Position numbers and translations under genes: made by a program
Notes under the pieces: generated by a model
What the model saw: only the letters and a program-made list of their open reading frames with translations
Databases searched by the model: none
What the model was told of the DNA's origin: nothing
Assembly: GCF_036549215.1 (NCBI RefSeq)
Contig: NZ_CP144371.1
Span: 558,001-622,000 of the forward strand
Length of the DNA stretch: 64,000 bases
Direction of reading: 5' to 3'
DNA from: Candidatus Blochmannia sp. SNP
GTDB lineage: Bacteria > Pseudomonadota > Gammaproteobacteria > Enterobacterales > Enterobacteriaceae
Shown: one piece after another, positions 20,655-31,905 of the stretch
Numbering within the stretch: position 1 is the stretch's first letter
How the letters are laid out: each line of letters begins with the position of its first letter

Positions 20655-22391
20655 ATGCGTACCAGTCAATATTTGTTAGCTACTCTTAAAGAAGCTCCTA
20701 AAAGTTGCAAAGCAATTAGTCATCAATTAATGTTACGAGCTGGGTTAATCCGTCAAGTATCATCTGGTCTTTATACTTGGTTACCAACCGGTCTACGTGT
20801 ATTACGAAGAATAGAAAATATCATTCGAGAAGAAATGAATAAAATTGGTGCCATTGAAATATCTATGCCGATAGTGCAACCTGCAAAATTATGGAAAAAA
20901 AGTGGTCGTTGGATAGAGTATGGTACAGAATTGTTACGTTTTAAAAATCGTAATAATCGAGAATTTGTATTAGGTCCAACTCATGAAGAAATGATTTCTG
21001 AAATTATTTGTAAAGAAATAATGTTTTATAAACAGTTTCCACTAAATGTATATCAAATTCATACTAAATATAGAGATGAAGCGCGCCCTAGAGCTGGAAT
21101 ACTACGTGCTAGAGAATTTATTATGAAAGATGGATATTCTTTTCATGTAAGTCAAGAATCTCTTCAAAGTACATATAATAACATGTATGAAATATATCAT
21201 ACTATTTTTAATCGGATTGGATTAAATTTTTGTGTTGTTCAGGCTGAATCCGGTAAGATCGGAGGAATATTATCTCATGAGTTTCAGGCATATTCTGAAA
21301 ATGGTGAAGATAACGTAGCAGTACCCATAATACTTGACAATTCGGGTGATTTTAAGTTAAAGAATAACGCTTCTCCTATTAAGATACAGCCAAAAATATC
21401 GATAGAAACCATGCGATTAATAGAAGCTCCTCATGTTAGTTCTGTAGAAGAATTAATCAATCAATTTAATTTGTCTATACATCAAGTTGTGAAAACGATA
21501 ATTGTACGTGTTAAGAATAAATATATAAATAATTCTTGTTCTTTGTTAGGATTAGTAATTCGAGCTGATCATCAGATTAGTTATAAAAAAATTGCGATGA
21601 TTCCAGAAATATCAGTTCCTTTATCTTGTGTTCATCTAAAAGATATTCATGTACTTACCGGGGCACATCCCAATTTGTTGGGGCCTATTAATTTATCTAT
21701 ACCATATATTGTAGATTATAATGTAGCTGTAATGAGTGATTTTGTTGCTGGATCTGATATGAGCGGTAAATATTTTTTTGGAGTTAATTGGAATCGTGAT
21801 ATACCTCTCCCAAGAGTAGCAGATTTACATGAAGTGTTGCACAATAATTTATATGTTAATGATAATAATATGTTATTAGTTCATAACTGTATTGAGATAG
21901 GACATATTTTTCAATTAGGACAAAAATACTCAAAATTAGGGCTTAGTTATATAAAAAAAAATAATAAACATAATTTAATAGCAGAAATGGGTTGTTACGG
22001 AATAGGGATTACTCGAATTATTGCTGTGATTATCGAACAAAATCATGATAAAAACGGAATTTTATGGCCGGAAGCTATAGCTCCATTCAGATTAGCTATC
22101 ATACCAATTGATATGTATCGCTCTGTTAATGTAAGAAATATTACAGAAAAAATTTATAAGCAACTTTTATTTTTTATAGGGATGGATATATTAGTTGATG
22201 ATCGCAAGGAATATCCAGGAACAATGTTTGCTGATATAGACTTGATTGGAATACCACATATTATCATTATTAGTGATCGTTGTTTAGCTAATCAGGAAGT
22301 AGAATATAAATATCGTAAAAAAAATGAGATAAAAAAAATTAAACTTGAAACATTAGTACAATATTTGGTCAAAAAAATTGTTTACTTATGA
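20655..22391 (+). CDS. proS: Prolyl-tRNA synthetase
   Basis: Class IIa synthetase that charges tRNA-Pro. Motif 2 is visible around TKYRDEARPRAG and motif 3 around GCYGIGITRIIA. The bacterial-type editing insertion is retained (central third), fitting the length of 578 residues against 572 in E. coli. The ATG at 20655 gives MRTSQYLLATLKEAP, matching E. coli, with AGG 8 bases upstream; an ATG two codons earlier is too close to that AGG. An (AAT)n stretch at 20612-20628 lies just upstream. It converges on tilS. Confidence 0.97.
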   Translation: MRTSQYLLATLKEAPKSCKAISHQLMLRAGLIRQVSSGLYTWLPTGLRVLRRIENIIREEMNKIGAIEISMPIVQPAKLWKKSGRWIEYGTELLRFKNRNNREFVLGPTHEEMISEIICKEIMFYKQFPLNVYQIHTKYRDEARPRAGILRAREFIMKDGYSFHVSQESLQSTYNNMYEIYHTIFNRIGLNFCVVQAESGKIGGILSHEFQAYSENGEDNVAVPIILDNSGDFKLKNNASPIKIQPKISIETMRLIEAPHVSSVEELINQFNLSIHQVVKTIIVRVKNKYINNSCSLLGLVIRADHQISYKKIAMIPEISVPLSCVHLKDIHVLTGAHPNLLGPINLSIPYIVDYNVAVMSDFVAGSDMSGKYFFGVNWNRDIPLPRVADLHEVLHNNLYVNDNNMLLVHNCIEIGHIFQLGQKYSKLGLSYIKKNNKHNLIAEMGCYGIGITRIIAVIIEQNHDKNGILWPEAIAPFRLAIIPIDMYRSVNVRNITEKIYKQLLFFIGMDILVDDRKEYPGTMFADIDLIGIPHIIIISDRCLANQEVEYKYRKKNEIKKIKLETLVQYLVKKIVYL

Positions 22392-22588
22392 ATGTTTTAT
22401 GAAGACTTAATAAGAAAGCAGTATTTACATAAAAATTAGATTTTAGTAATGTTAAAAACATGTATGTTATCTATGATAGTGGTAATTTAGTCAATATCGG
22501 GTAATTTATGTATTAAAAAATAAATAAGTTTTTGTATTCTTATACTAGTAGGATTTATTATTTCTGTTGTAATGAATCATAATCCATC

Positions 22589-24121
22589 TTATTTAAGATA
22601 GTAATTAATACTATTTCTGAAAATTTTATAAGAGACAATATCTTCTTGTAACCAAGATATTTTCCATGATATATTATTTTCGTTTGTGATCCTCCCGTTT
22701 TTGGTAATAAATACCCCTATGGCGGTAATTAAGATTTTATTATAAAACAATAAAGGAATACGACTTCTTAACCATGGAGGTATTTTTAATTCTTGCCAAA
22801 TTTTTTTTAAGCTCCGACCACGATTTCTACCTATGATATGCAATAATCCATCTACATGTCCAAAAATAATTGATATTTTTTCGTCAGATTTTGGAGCTCG
22901 AATAAAACAATGTGTTAATATTCTTTTAGAGTTTTTAGGAATATTAGAAGTGTTTAATGGAAAATTTATATTTAAGTTAGGATCTAATATATCTTTAGAT
23001 AAAGATTCATTAAATTCTAATGGTTGATATATTAACATGCCTAAGTTATTCGGTAATGATATTGTGTTATGTATTATTTTCCAAGATAGTTTAATTCTAT
23101 TTAAAGAAGATTTCATACTTATTGGTAAAATATATAACTTTTCCCGAAAACGACGACATAAGCATGTATCTAATTGTAATATTGGAGCCGAATCTCTTCG
23201 GCTTAATACTACTTCTTTCCAGATGCGATTTATAAGTTGATAAGAAGGCATTTTTATAGAAAAATTAGCCAACCAACGACGTAGTAAAGCTTGTCTTTTT
23301 GGTATACTACATTGGAATAATGGTCTAAATAATAAAGAATCATCTGATATATCAATTAATTTCTGCAAAAATTCTGACAAAAATTCATTTAATAAATTTT
23401 CTTGGTCTCTGCATAACTGTGCAGTACGAGCAACAACTTGATTAAAACAAGGCCAACGTTGATATAATGATGGTAAAATTTTTGTGCGTAAAAAATTACG
23501 GTCAAAACGTATATCTGTATTAGTGTCGTCTTCAACCCAAGTAAGATTCTTTTTATGAGCATATATTTCTAATTGTTCACGAGAACAATCTAATAAAGGC
23601 CTTAATAATTTATGCTTATTAGCATATAAAGCATTTTTGGTTATCCCACTTAATCCAGCTGGGCCACTTCCTCTTTTTAATGCAAGGAATAAACTTTCTA
23701 CTTGGTCATTCATGTGATGTGCAGTTAAAAGTGTTTCTTCTGAATTTAAATGATTATATAGGTTTTTATAACGAAGATTTCGCGCTAATTCTTCTATATT
23801 TCGTTGTTTATTTTTTGAATTATAATAATTAATATAAATTATAGAAAAAGGTATGTTTCGTCTTTTACATTGTTCAGAGCAATGATTGGCCCAATTATCG
23901 GCATAGTTACTAATACCATGATGTACATAAATTGCTCGAAAAATTAATGGAGACGATATTAAGTTGTTAGTATTGTTTTTTAATGTTGTTAAAATATCTA
24001 GAAGTACTGTAGAATCTAGGCCGCCACTGTAAGATAACAGCAATTTTTTATGTCCTATAAGACAATTAGTTACTTTATGGTATAACTCATAACCTTCTGT
24101 AAACTTATTTATTGCAAACAT
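22589..24121 (-). CDS. tilS: tRNA(Ile)-lysidine synthase
   Basis: Modifies C34 of the CAU-anticodon tRNA-Ile to lysidine, so that AUA is read as isoleucine. This is vital in a genome this rich in ATA codons. The PP-loop SGGLDST is at 32-38. LTAHHMNDQVESL and KRGSGPAGLSGI are conserved N-terminal-domain segments. The C-terminal substrate-binding domain follows (for example NRGRSLKKIWQELKIPPWLR). It has 510 residues, longer than the E. coli 432; the extra length is in AT-rich, Ile/Asn-rich segments of the C-terminal half. It lies downstream of accA on the same strand. Confidence 0.95.
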   Translation of the reverse strand: MFAINKFTEGYELYHKVTNCLIGHKKLLLSYSGGLDSTVLLDILTTLKNNTNNLISSPLIFRAIYVHHGISNYADNWANHCSEQCKRRNIPFSIIYINYYNSKNKQRNIEELARNLRYKNLYNHLNSEETLLTAHHMNDQVESLFLALKRGSGPAGLSGITKNALYANKHKLLRPLLDCSREQLEIYAHKKNLTWVEDDTNTDIRFDRNFLRTKILPSLYQRWPCFNQVVARTAQLCRDQENLLNEFLSEFLQKLIDISDDSLLFRPLFQCSIPKRQALLRRWLANFSIKMPSYQLINRIWKEVVLSRRDSAPILQLDTCLCRRFREKLYILPISMKSSLNRIKLSWKIIHNTISLPNNLGMLIYQPLEFNESLSKDILDPNLNINFPLNTSNIPKNSKRILTHCFIRAPKSDEKISIIFGHVDGLLHIIGRNRGRSLKKIWQELKIPPWLRSRIPLLFYNKILITAIGVFITKNGRITNENNISWKISWLQEDIVSYKIFRNSINYYLK

Positions 24122-24180
24122 GATTTTTATTAATATTGATTATATAAAGTAGTGATAGTTTAATAATTGTAATAATGTAG

Positions 24181-24209
24181 ATCTATCAAATATTAAATAT
24201 TTGATAGAT
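24181..24209. repeat. Inverted repeat, 14-bp arms, between accA and tilS
   Basis: The sequence atctatcaaatatt (24181-24194) pairs with 24196-24209 around a single central base. A second pairing (24217-24227 with 24251-24261, 11 bp) spans the accA stop codon. Together they put two stems in the 120-base accA-tilS junction. No T-run follows on the minus strand, so complete termination is not predicted. Confidence 0.7.
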
Positions 24210-24240
24210 AATTTATATGCATTACGGATATTATTAAAAA

Positions 24241-25200
24241 TTAACAATACCCGTAATGCATCAATCTGTTATATCGTCGATTTAATAAATCTTTTTCTTT
24301 AAAAGAATCTAATTCAGTTAAATCTAATAATAATTGTGTTTTTAATGAAATAGATGTAGTGAGTATATCTCTATGTGCCCCGCCTAATGGTTCAGGGATC
24401 ACATTGTCAATCAGTTTAAGTTCTTTCAGTCGGAAAGCAGTAATACCCATTGCTTCAGCAGCAATAGGGGCTTTTTTAACATTTTTCCATAAAATCGATG
24501 CGCATCCTTCTGGAGATATTACAGAATATGTACTATACTGTAACATATTAACTTTATCTCCAATACTTATGGCTAAAGCCCCTCCGGACCCACCCTCTCC
24601 GATTACAGTACAGATAATTGGTATTTTTAATATCGACATTGTACGTAAGTTTTTAGCTATTGCTGCAGACTGACCGCGTTTTTCTGCGCCTATTCCAGGA
24701 TAGGCACCTGGAGTGTCAATAAAAGTAATAAGGGGAATTTTAAATCGTTCTGCCATTTTCATAATACGTAGTGCTTTTCGATATCCTTCTGGGGCGGGCA
24801 TACCAAAGTTTCGTTTAATTTTTTCTTTAGTATCGCGCCCTTTTTGATGTCCAATAATCATGACTGGACGAGAATCTAGTCTTGCTATTCCTCCTATAAT
24901 AGCTTTATCATCTGCATATACTCGATCACCAGATAATTCGTCAAAATCATTAAATACGCGTTCTATATAATCTAAAGTATATGGACGTTTTGGATGTCGT
25001 GCTAGTTGGGCGATTTGCCAAGAATTTAAGTTAGAAAAAATTTTTTGAGTAAGATCGATTTTTTTTGAACGAAGACGATTAATCTCTTCATTTATATTTA
25101 TTTCTAATTTTTTATGTGGATGTGCTATCGATGCTAAAGAATTAATTTTTTCTTCTAAATCTAGGATAGGTTTTTCAAAATCAAGAAAATTTAAACCCAT
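24241..25200 (-). CDS. accA: Acetyl-CoA carboxylase carboxyltransferase subunit alpha
   Basis: Transfers the carboxyl group from carboxybiotin to acetyl-CoA with AccD. It has 319 residues, the same as E. coli, and aligns throughout ([83 protein letters not shown]). It starts 18 bases after dnaE, the E. coli arrangement, and is probably cotranscribed with it. accD is not in this window. Confidence 0.98.
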   Translation of the reverse strand: MGLNFLDFEKPILDLEEKINSLASIAHPHKKLEININEEINRLRSKKIDLTQKIFSNLNSWQIAQLARHPKRPYTLDYIERVFNDFDELSGDRVYADDKAIIGGIARLDSRPVMIIGHQKGRDTKEKIKRNFGMPAPEGYRKALRIMKMAERFKIPLITFIDTPGAYPGIGAEKRGQSAAIAKNLRTMSILKIPIICTVIGEGGSGGALAISIGDKVNMLQYSTYSVISPEGCASILWKNVKKAPIAAEAMGITAFRLKELKLIDNVIPEPLGGAHRDILTTSISLKTQLLLDLTELDSFKEKDLLNRRYNRLMHYGYC

Positions 25201-25218
25201 AAAATTCCTGTTGTTAAA

Positions 25219-28200
25219 TTAATATAATTCTAATTTGACTTGTTCATCTCCAATAAGATTACGTAGATCATTTAGTAATTGATTAGTCAAGGTAATATAC
25301 CATGTTTTCCCACAATGTAATCTTATTTGCATACCATTTTTTTGATAAAAAAAATATATTGGTAAAGTTCCAAATTTATTTTTTTCTAAAAAAATACGGA
25401 TATTAGTTAATAATTGGTTATCAACTTGTTTGTTGTTTAATATAATAGACAAACTGCGTGCGTTTTTTTTATAAATATCATTTATGTCTTTTAATCTGTG
25501 CGCGATTATTTTATAGTAACTGTGTATCTTATCAATACTGATTATTCCCGTAACAAATAAAAAATTATTTTCTTTTAAACAATATTGATATTTATTAATT
25601 AATTTTTCAAATATCACTATTTCTGATCGACCTGAATAATCTTCTATAATACAAAATATAGTATGTTTACCTCGTTTGTTTAATTTTGTTCGTATTGATA
25701 TAATCAAACCAAAAACATGTATGACTTTGTTGGTTTTTTCTAGTATAGCATCTTTTATCTTGATGGTATCAGGTATACAGTGTTGTATTATTTTTATGTA
25801 TTGAACAGTAGGATGATTAGTTAAATATAACCCTAGAGCTTCTTTTTCTTTTTCTAATAATAGTTGATTAGACCATTGTAGTATGGTTTTATTATATGTA
25901 GATACTATTTTAGTACTTGTATCTAAACATATTTCGAATATATCTGTTTGTCCGCTATATTTATTTTTAATATCTTGATTAACGCGTTTTAATACGTCAT
26001 TAAGGGACGCTATTAGTTTTGAGCGATGTATTCCAAAAGAATCAAAGGCTCCAGAGAGAATTAATTTTTCAATTATACGATGATTTATTTTTGTATTATC
26101 GACACGAATGCAGAAATCAAATAATCCTTTAAACTTACCACCTTGTTTACGAGATGTTATTATTGCCTCTATAGAAGTTTTTCCTATGCCTTTTATGGCT
26201 CCGAATCCATAGACAATTTCTTTATTTTCATTGACGTAAAAATAATATTGACTTGAATTGATATTTGGTGGTAAAATTACGAGGGTCATTTTTTTACATT
26301 CACTTATTAGATGAACTATTTTATTTAAATTGTCCATATCAGAACTTAATGCTGCTGCCATAAATTCAGAAGGATAGTGTGTTTTTAACCATAATGTTTG
26401 ATAAGATATTAAAGCATATGCAGCAGAATGAGATTTATTAAATCCATAACCAGCAAATTTTTCTACAAGATCAAAAATCTTCATTGATAATGAAGTATCA
26501 ACCCCATTTTTTATAGCACCTAAATTAAAAAAAGAACGTTGTTTAGCCATATCTTCTGGTTTTTTTTTACCAATGGCACGTCTTAGTATATCTGCTTGTC
26601 CTAGCGTATAACCTGATAATACTTGTGCTATTTGCATTACTTGTTCTTGATATAGAATAATTCCGTAAGTTGACTCTAATACTGGACGTAGAGATTCATG
26701 TTGCCATTTAGAATCGGGATAAGAAATAGTTTCATATCCGTGTTTTCTGTTAATAAAATTATCTACCATACCTGATTGTAATGGACCAGGTCGAAATAAT
26801 GCAATTAATGCTATTAAATCTTCAAAACAGTCTGGTTTTAATTGTTTAATTAATTCTTTTATACCGTGTGATTCTAACTGAAATATTGCAGTAGTTTCTG
26901 AGGATTGAAGCATGTGGAAGCTTTTTTGATCATGTAATGATATTGAGTATATGTCAATAGCAGCGAGATTATGTTTAAGATATGTATTATTAATCATTTT
27001 TAATGCACGATTAATAATAGTTAAAGTACGTAAACCAAGAAAATCAAATTTTATTAAACCAATACGTTCAATGTCATCTTTATCAAATTGAGTCATTGAG
27101 CGCATATTGTCATTGTCATAATATAAAGGAGAAAAATCGGTAATTTTTGTTGGCGCAATTACTACTCCTCCTGCATGTTTGCTAACATTTCTAACAATAC
27201 CTTCCAATTGACGAGCCATATCTATTAATGTTTTAATATCTTCATTGTTCTTATAAAGTAATTCAAGTTGTGGTTCGATAGAGAAAGCTTTTTTTAGTGT
27301 TATTCCGGGCTCTAATGGAATTAATTTAGCAATACGATTAATAAATGTATAAGAGTGGCCCAATACACGTCCTACATCACGAACCACTGCCTTAGCCGCC
27401 ATGGTCCCAAATGTAATAATTTGAGACACAGAATCTGATCCATAAGTTTCTGAAACATGGTCGATTACTAAATCACGGCGTTCCATACAAAAATCGATAT
27501 CTAAATCAGGCATAGATATACGTTCTGGATTAAGAAAACGTTCGAACAATAAATCAAATTTTAATGGATCAAGTTCTGTAATTTCTAAAGCGTAGGCTAC
27601 TAATGAACTAGCACCAGATCCTCTTCCGGGCCCGACTGGAATATCATTATTTTTAGCCCATTTAATAAATTCCATAACGATTAAAAAATAACTGGGGAAG
27701 TCCATATTATTAATTACTTGCAATTCATGTTTTAATCGCAGATCATATGCTTTTCGATTAGTAAGACGTTCTTTAGCTTGTGGAAACAAAAAAATCAAGC
27801 GTTCTTCTAATCCTTTTTCTGCATGCATGATAAGAAAGTCTTTAGCAGACATAGATCCAGTAGGAAATTGTGGCAAAAAAGATTTATCTAAATTAATAGT
27901 AAAATTACATCTGTAAGCAATTTCTACACTATTTGTTAAAGATTCTGGTATATCAGCAAATAATTTACACATTTCTTGTTCATTTTTCATAAATTGCTGT
28001 GTACTATATTTACATAATTTTTTAGTTTTATCCAGTACGGTACCATTATGTATAGCCACACGGATTTCATGTGCTAAAAAGTCTTTTTTATTAAGAAAAC
28101 GTACATCGTTTGTGGCTACTATCGGCAATCCTTTGATTTTTGATAGTTCTATTGCTAATTGTAAGTAAGATTCTTCATGTTGACGATCAGTTCGCGTTAA

Positions 28201-28707
28201 TTCTAAATAATATCTATTTGGGAAATATTTTGTATAAAAACATATACATTGTTCTATCTTTGATTTTTCATTTCTTAACAAATATCTGCCAATATCTCCT
28301 TTATGTCCTCCAGAAAGTACAATTAAACCGTTATTATGTTCTACGAACCAATGGCGTTTAATTGTGGGAGTAATATTATTATTTTTGTTTTTATATGCTT
28401 TTGAAATGAGTATAATTAAATTATAATAACCTTGTTTATTGGCTACTAAACATGTTAGTTCACTGGGTTCATCACTGATGATGCCATCTTGTATTAAAAA
28501 ATCAGCCCCAATAATTGGTTTAATGCCTGCTTTATGAGCGTAATCATAGAATTTGATGAATCCAAACAGATTATTAAAATCAGTAAGAGCTAATGCAGGC
28601 ATCTGAAGGACCGCTGCTCTTTTTATTAATTTATTTACTGTAGCTAACCCATCAATCATGGAGTAATCACTATGTACATGTAAATGAATAAAACGTGGTT
28701 TTATCAT
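25219..28707 (-). CDS. dnaE: DNA polymerase III subunit alpha
   Basis: Replicative polymerase catalytic subunit. The N-terminal PHP domain begins [16 protein letters not shown]. The two palm aspartates lie in [13 protein letters not shown] (about residue 400), and the third is in [10 protein letters not shown] (about 555). A helix-hairpin-helix region and an OB domain ([18 protein letters not shown]) follow. It has 1162 residues against 1160 in E. coli. A coding-strand A9 run maps to 26560-26568. It lies 50 bases downstream of rnhB and directly upstream of accA. Confidence 0.98.
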   Translation of the reverse strand: MIKPRFIHLHVHSDYSMIDGLATVNKLIKRAAVLQMPALALTDFNNLFGFIKFYDYAHKAGIKPIIGADFLIQDGIISDEPSELTCLVANKQGYYNLIILISKAYKNKNNNITPTIKRHWFVEHNNGLIVLSGGHKGDIGRYLLRNEKSKIEQCICFYTKYFPNRYYLELTRTDRQHEESYLQLAIELSKIKGLPIVATNDVRFLNKKDFLAHEIRVAIHNGTVLDKTKKLCKYSTQQFMKNEQEMCKLFADIPESLTNSVEIAYRCNFTINLDKSFLPQFPTGSMSAKDFLIMHAEKGLEERLIFLFPQAKERLTNRKAYDLRLKHELQVINNMDFPSYFLIVMEFIKWAKNNDIPVGPGRGSGASSLVAYALEITELDPLKFDLLFERFLNPERISMPDLDIDFCMERRDLVIDHVSETYGSDSVSQIITFGTMAAKAVVRDVGRVLGHSYTFINRIAKLIPLEPGITLKKAFSIEPQLELLYKNNEDIKTLIDMARQLEGIVRNVSKHAGGVVIAPTKITDFSPLYYDNDNMRSMTQFDKDDIERIGLIKFDFLGLRTLTIINRALKMINNTYLKHNLAAIDIYSISLHDQKSFHMLQSSETTAIFQLESHGIKELIKQLKPDCFEDLIALIALFRPGPLQSGMVDNFINRKHGYETISYPDSKWQHESLRPVLESTYGIILYQEQVMQIAQVLSGYTLGQADILRRAIGKKKPEDMAKQRSFFNLGAIKNGVDTSLSMKIFDLVEKFAGYGFNKSHSAAYALISYQTLWLKTHYPSEFMAAALSSDMDNLNKIVHLISECKKMTLVILPPNINSSQYYFYVNENKEIVYGFGAIKGIGKTSIEAIITSRKQGGKFKGLFDFCIRVDNTKINHRIIEKLILSGAFDSFGIHRSKLIASLNDVLKRVNQDIKNKYSGQTDIFEICLDTSTKIVSTYNKTILQWSNQLLLEKEKEALGLYLTNHPTVQYIKIIQHCIPDTIKIKDAILEKTNKVIHVFGLIISIRTKLNKRGKHTIFCIIEDYSGRSEIVIFEKLINKYQYCLKENNFLFVTGIISIDKIHSYYKIIAHRLKDINDIYKKNARSLSIILNNKQVDNQLLTNIRIFLEKNKFGTLPIYFFYQKNGMQIRLHCGKTWYITLTNQLLNDLRNLIGDEQVKLELY

Positions 28708-28757
28708 AGTTCATAATTTATTATTAATAATACATGTTAGATTTATCTAAATAAAAG

Positions 28758-29369
28758 TTATTTTTTGATGTGAAAAATTTTATGTTTTATAGGCGCGAAA
28801 CTTTTTCGATGATGCGATATAGGACCATATAATTCTAATTGATTTAGGTGAAAAGCAGTAGGGTATCCTTTGTTTTGAGCAAATCCATATTTTGGATATT
28901 GTATATCTAACATAACCATGTCTTGATCACGAGTAACTTTAGCTATAATAGAAGCCGCGCTTATAATTGGGATTTTAGAATCTCCTTTTTTAAAGCACTG
29001 ATAAGGTGTTTCTATAAATTTTGGAGCATGATTTCCATCTATTAAAATCAAATCTGGTTTAATAGATAAATTTTGTACTGCTCGCTTCATTGCTAACAAT
29101 CGAGCTTGTAAAATGTTAAAACGATCAATTTCTGCAGCGTTAGAAGATCCAATACTCCAATCTAATGAATTTTGTATAATATTTTTATATAAATTAAGTC
29201 GCTTATTGTTATTTAGTTTTTTAGAATCAGCCAATCCAAAAATTGGTTGTGTTGGGTGTAATATCACTGCTGCAGCTATTACTGACCCAACTAATGATCC
29301 ACATCCTGCTTCATCTACGCCTGCAATTAATTTTAATTTTTTTGATAAATAGTATTTTTGATGTGTCAT
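28758..29369 (-). CDS. rnhB: Ribonuclease HII with altered GRG motif
   Basis: Cuts RNA in RNA:DNA hybrids, including single ribonucleotides in DNA. It has 203 residues (E. coli 198). Catalytic acids D19 and E20 (GVDEAG) and D111 (LIDGNH) are present, and SAASIIAKVTRD and YGFAQNKGYPTAFHL are conserved. The otherwise near-invariant GRG that contacts the ribonucleotide 2'-OH reads G22-C23-G24 (codons gga tgt gga), followed by S25 instead of P. The enzyme may therefore have reduced or changed junction recognition. It sits between lpxB and dnaE as in E. coli. Confidence 0.95.
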   Translation of the reverse strand: MTHQKYYLSKKLKLIAGVDEAGCGSLVGSVIAAAVILHPTQPIFGLADSKKLNNNKRLNLYKNIIQNSLDWSIGSSNAAEIDRFNILQARLLAMKRAVQNLSIKPDLILIDGNHAPKFIETPYQCFKKGDSKIPIISAASIIAKVTRDQDMVMLDIQYPKYGFAQNKGYPTAFHLNQLELYGPISHHRKSFAPIKHKIFHIKK

Positions 29370-29404
29370 AAATTTTTATATCTATGTGTTCAATAATATT
29401 GTTG

Positions 29405-30553
29405 TTACTTAATTAATCTCAAAACAGCACGAGCTGCTTGTTCATCTGCGTTATATTTAATACTGTAATGTAATTGTTTAAATTTTTTTTGCAACATCAT
29501 ACGTTGATTGTCATCATAATTTAGTAAATTAATTAATGTTTGTGCTAAGTTTTTAGGAAGACAGTCGTTTTGAATAAATTCTTTTACTAATTCATAACCT
29601 GCTAATAAATTAGGTAATGATATCCAGGGGATATTTATTAAATATTTAGCTAACATAAATGTTAGGGGATGCATGCGATAAGCTACAACCATTGGACATT
29701 TGACTAGCATGCATTCTAAAGTTGCTGTGCCAGCAGTGACCAAAGAAATATCTGCTGCCATTATTATTTCCCATTTTGTTGTATTATTTAGTATACGATA
29801 TTTAACTGATGTTGATGCAAGCTTAATAAATTGTTTGATAGATGTTTGATTAGCTAATGGTACTAAAATTTCAAGATTGGGAAAATGATTTTTTAACAAT
29901 TTAGCGCATTCCAAAAAATCATGAGTTAACATTTTAATTTCTTTGATTCTACTACCTGGTAATAATGCTAAACAATATATGTCACTCGGAATTCCTAATT
30001 TTTGACGGGCAGAGATTTTATCTGGATTGAGTGGGATTTGATCTGCTAACGAATGTCCAATGAATTGACATGGTATATTAAAATGATCGTATATTTTTTT
30101 TTCAAATGGAAAAATAGTTAAAATATTATCGGTTGCTTTTTTAAGTGCAAAAATACGGTTTTTTCTCCATGCCCATACTGATGGACTAACATAATGAATT
30201 GTATGAATTCCATATTTTTTCAAACGAGTTTCTAATGGAATATTAAAATCTGGAGAATCAATACCCACAAAAACATCAGGCTGTAAGTTAAAAAATCTAC
30301 GAATTAAATTTCTACGAATATGTAATAATCGTGGTAGTTTCATAATAATTTCAGCTAATCCCATCACTGATAATTCTTCCATATTATACCAAGATTTCAT
30401 ATGTGCAGCTTGCATGTAAGGACCACCAATTCCAAAAAAACATACTTTTTTTAGGTATTTTCTTAATGCCCGAATTAATCCTGCCCCTAACATATCTCCA
30501 GAAACTTCTCCTGCTACTATACCTATAATAATAGTACGATTGCTCATAGACAT
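29405..30553 (-). CDS. lpxB: Lipid-A-disaccharide synthase
   Basis: GT19-family glycosyltransferase joining UDP-diacylglucosamine and lipid X in lipid A synthesis at the inner membrane. It has 382 residues, the same as E. coli. Landmarks are VAGEVSGDMLGAGLIRAL, VFVGIDSPDFN, HYVSPSVWAWRKNRI, LLPGSRIKEI, TAGTATLECML and the C-terminal NADEQAARAVL. The ATG at 30553 lies 2 bases after the lpxA stop, so translation is likely coupled. Confidence 0.97.
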   Translation of the reverse strand: MSMSNRTIIIGIVAGEVSGDMLGAGLIRALRKYLKKVCFFGIGGPYMQAAHMKSWYNMEELSVMGLAEIIMKLPRLLHIRRNLIRRFFNLQPDVFVGIDSPDFNIPLETRLKKYGIHTIHYVSPSVWAWRKNRIFALKKATDNILTIFPFEKKIYDHFNIPCQFIGHSLADQIPLNPDKISARQKLGIPSDIYCLALLPGSRIKEIKMLTHDFLECAKLLKNHFPNLEILVPLANQTSIKQFIKLASTSVKYRILNNTTKWEIIMAADISLVTAGTATLECMLVKCPMVVAYRMHPLTFMLAKYLINIPWISLPNLLAGYELVKEFIQNDCLPKNLAQTLINLLNYDDNQRMMLQKKFKQLHYSIKYNADEQAARAVLRLIK

Positions 30554-30555
30554 TG

Positions 30556-31344
30556 TTAACGAATAATTCCTCTTTGAGAATGTATTAAAAAATCTACAAA
30601 TTTATTGATGATGGGATGTTCAATGGCTAATAGTTTTAAAGCTATTTTGGCTGATTCAATAGTTTTGTTACTGCGATATAGTATTTTGTAAGCATCTCTA
30701 ATAGCGTGTACGGAAGAACGGCTGAAACCTCGTCGTTTTAATCCTTCAATATTTAATCCGAAAGGTGTTGCGTGATTGCCTTGAGCTATTATGAATGGGG
30801 GAATGTCTTGAACTACGCCAGAACATCCTCCGATCATAACATGAGTTCCAATGAGGCAAAATTGATGAATTGCGGTCATCCCTCCGATAATAGTGTGATC
30901 ATCTACTCTTACATGACCGCCTAAAGTAACGTTATTGGCCATGACACAATGATCTCCTATCATACAATCGTGAGCGATGTGTACATTGATCATAAATAAA
31001 TTACTATTTCCTATTTTAGTAACTTGTTTCCCTTGTATAGTACCGCGATGAATAGTAACGTTTTCTCTGATTTTGTTATAGTGACCGATTTCTATGCGCG
31101 TGGGTTCTTTTGCGTATTTTAAATCTTGATTTACTTCTCCAAGAGAAGCAAATTGATAGATTTGATTGTTTTCTCCAATTTGAGTGATTCCATTAATTAC
31201 AATATGAGATTTTAGTACAGTTCGCGCTCCTATTTCAACTTGTGCGCCAATAAAACAAAATGGCCCAATATACACATTATCGTGGATGATAGCTCCCTTT
31301 TCTATTATAGAACTAGGATGTATAATGGCAGATTGCTTAATCAT
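30556..31344 (-). CDS. lpxA: UDP-N-acetylglucosamine acyltransferase
   Basis: First step of lipid A synthesis, transferring 3-hydroxymyristoyl from ACP to UDP-GlcNAc. It is a left-handed beta-helix protein with hexapeptide repeats through about residues 1-190 and a helical C-terminus. The catalytic histidine H125 is in HIAHDC. It has 262 residues, exactly as in E. coli. It lies 4 bases after fabZ and 2 bases before lpxB. Confidence 0.97.
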   Translation of the reverse strand: MIKQSAIIHPSSIIEKGAIIHDNVYIGPFCFIGAQVEIGARTVLKSHIVINGITQIGENNQIYQFASLGEVNQDLKYAKEPTRIEIGHYNKIRENVTIHRGTIQGKQVTKIGNSNLFMINVHIAHDCMIGDHCVMANNVTLGGHVRVDDHTIIGGMTAIHQFCLIGTHVMIGGCSGVVQDIPPFIIAQGNHATPFGLNIEGLKRRGFSRSSVHAIRDAYKILYRSNKTIESAKIALKLLAIEHPIINKFVDFLIHSQRGIIR

Positions 31345-31348
31345 CAGT

Positions 31349-31801
31349 TTAAATTTCCTTTCTACGAGCGCACATCATTGATGCTTCACAAGCCATTTCT
31401 TTATTTACTGTAGCAATGCCTTTAAATCGTGCAATACCACGTCTTTCTTTAATAAATTCAACATCAAGTATCATTTGATCGCCAGGTTGTACTGGGCGCT
31501 TAAATCGAGCTGAATCGATGGCAGCAAAATAATATAATTCTCCTGGAGCTAATTTACCTGTACTTTTGAAGGCTAAAATACCTGTAGCTTGAGCCATAGC
31601 TTCTAAAATTAATACTCCAGGGAAAATAGGTTTTCCTGGGAAATGACCTTGAAAAAATGGTTCATTAAAAGAAACATTTTTTACTGCTCTTAAAAATTTT
31701 CCTTTTTCAAAATTTAGTACACGATCAACTAATAAAAATGGAAATCGATGTGGTAAAAGTTCTAAAACTTCTTCAATATGCAAAATACAAGTATTAGTCA
31801 T
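31349..31801 (-). CDS. fabZ: 3-Hydroxyacyl-ACP dehydratase FabZ
   Basis: Hot-dog-fold dehydratase in fatty acid elongation. Active-site H53 is in GHFPGKP and E67 in [22 protein letters not shown] and the C-terminal [10 protein letters not shown] are conserved. The ATG at 31801 gives [16 protein letters not shown], matching E. coli; the preceding in-frame TTG is not needed. It has 150 residues (E. coli 151). The 104-base spacer from lpxD holds a 10-bp hairpin (31850-31873). Confidence 0.97.
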   Translation of the reverse strand: MTNTCILHIEEVLELLPHRFPFLLVDRVLNFEKGKFLRAVKNVSFNEPFFQGHFPGKPIFPGVLILEAMAQATGILAFKSTGKLAPGELYYFAAIDSARFKRPVQPGDQMILDVEFIKERRGIARFKGIATVNKEMACEASMMCARRKEI

Positions 31802-31849
31802 CAAGATTTTTTATTCCTGTTTAAGATAAAAAGTCGCATTCATAACGTT

Positions 31850-31873
31850 TATCCTGTTAATCCTAACAGGATA
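31850..31873. repeat. Inverted repeat, 10-bp arms, in the lpxD-fabZ spacer
   Basis: tatcctgtta (31850-31859) and taacaggata (31864-31873) pair around atcc. It lies about 50 bases upstream of the fabZ start within the operon. No adjacent T-run is present. Confidence 0.6.
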
Positions 31874-31905
31874 GAGAATAAACTGCCCTAATTATCTTAA
31901 AAAAG

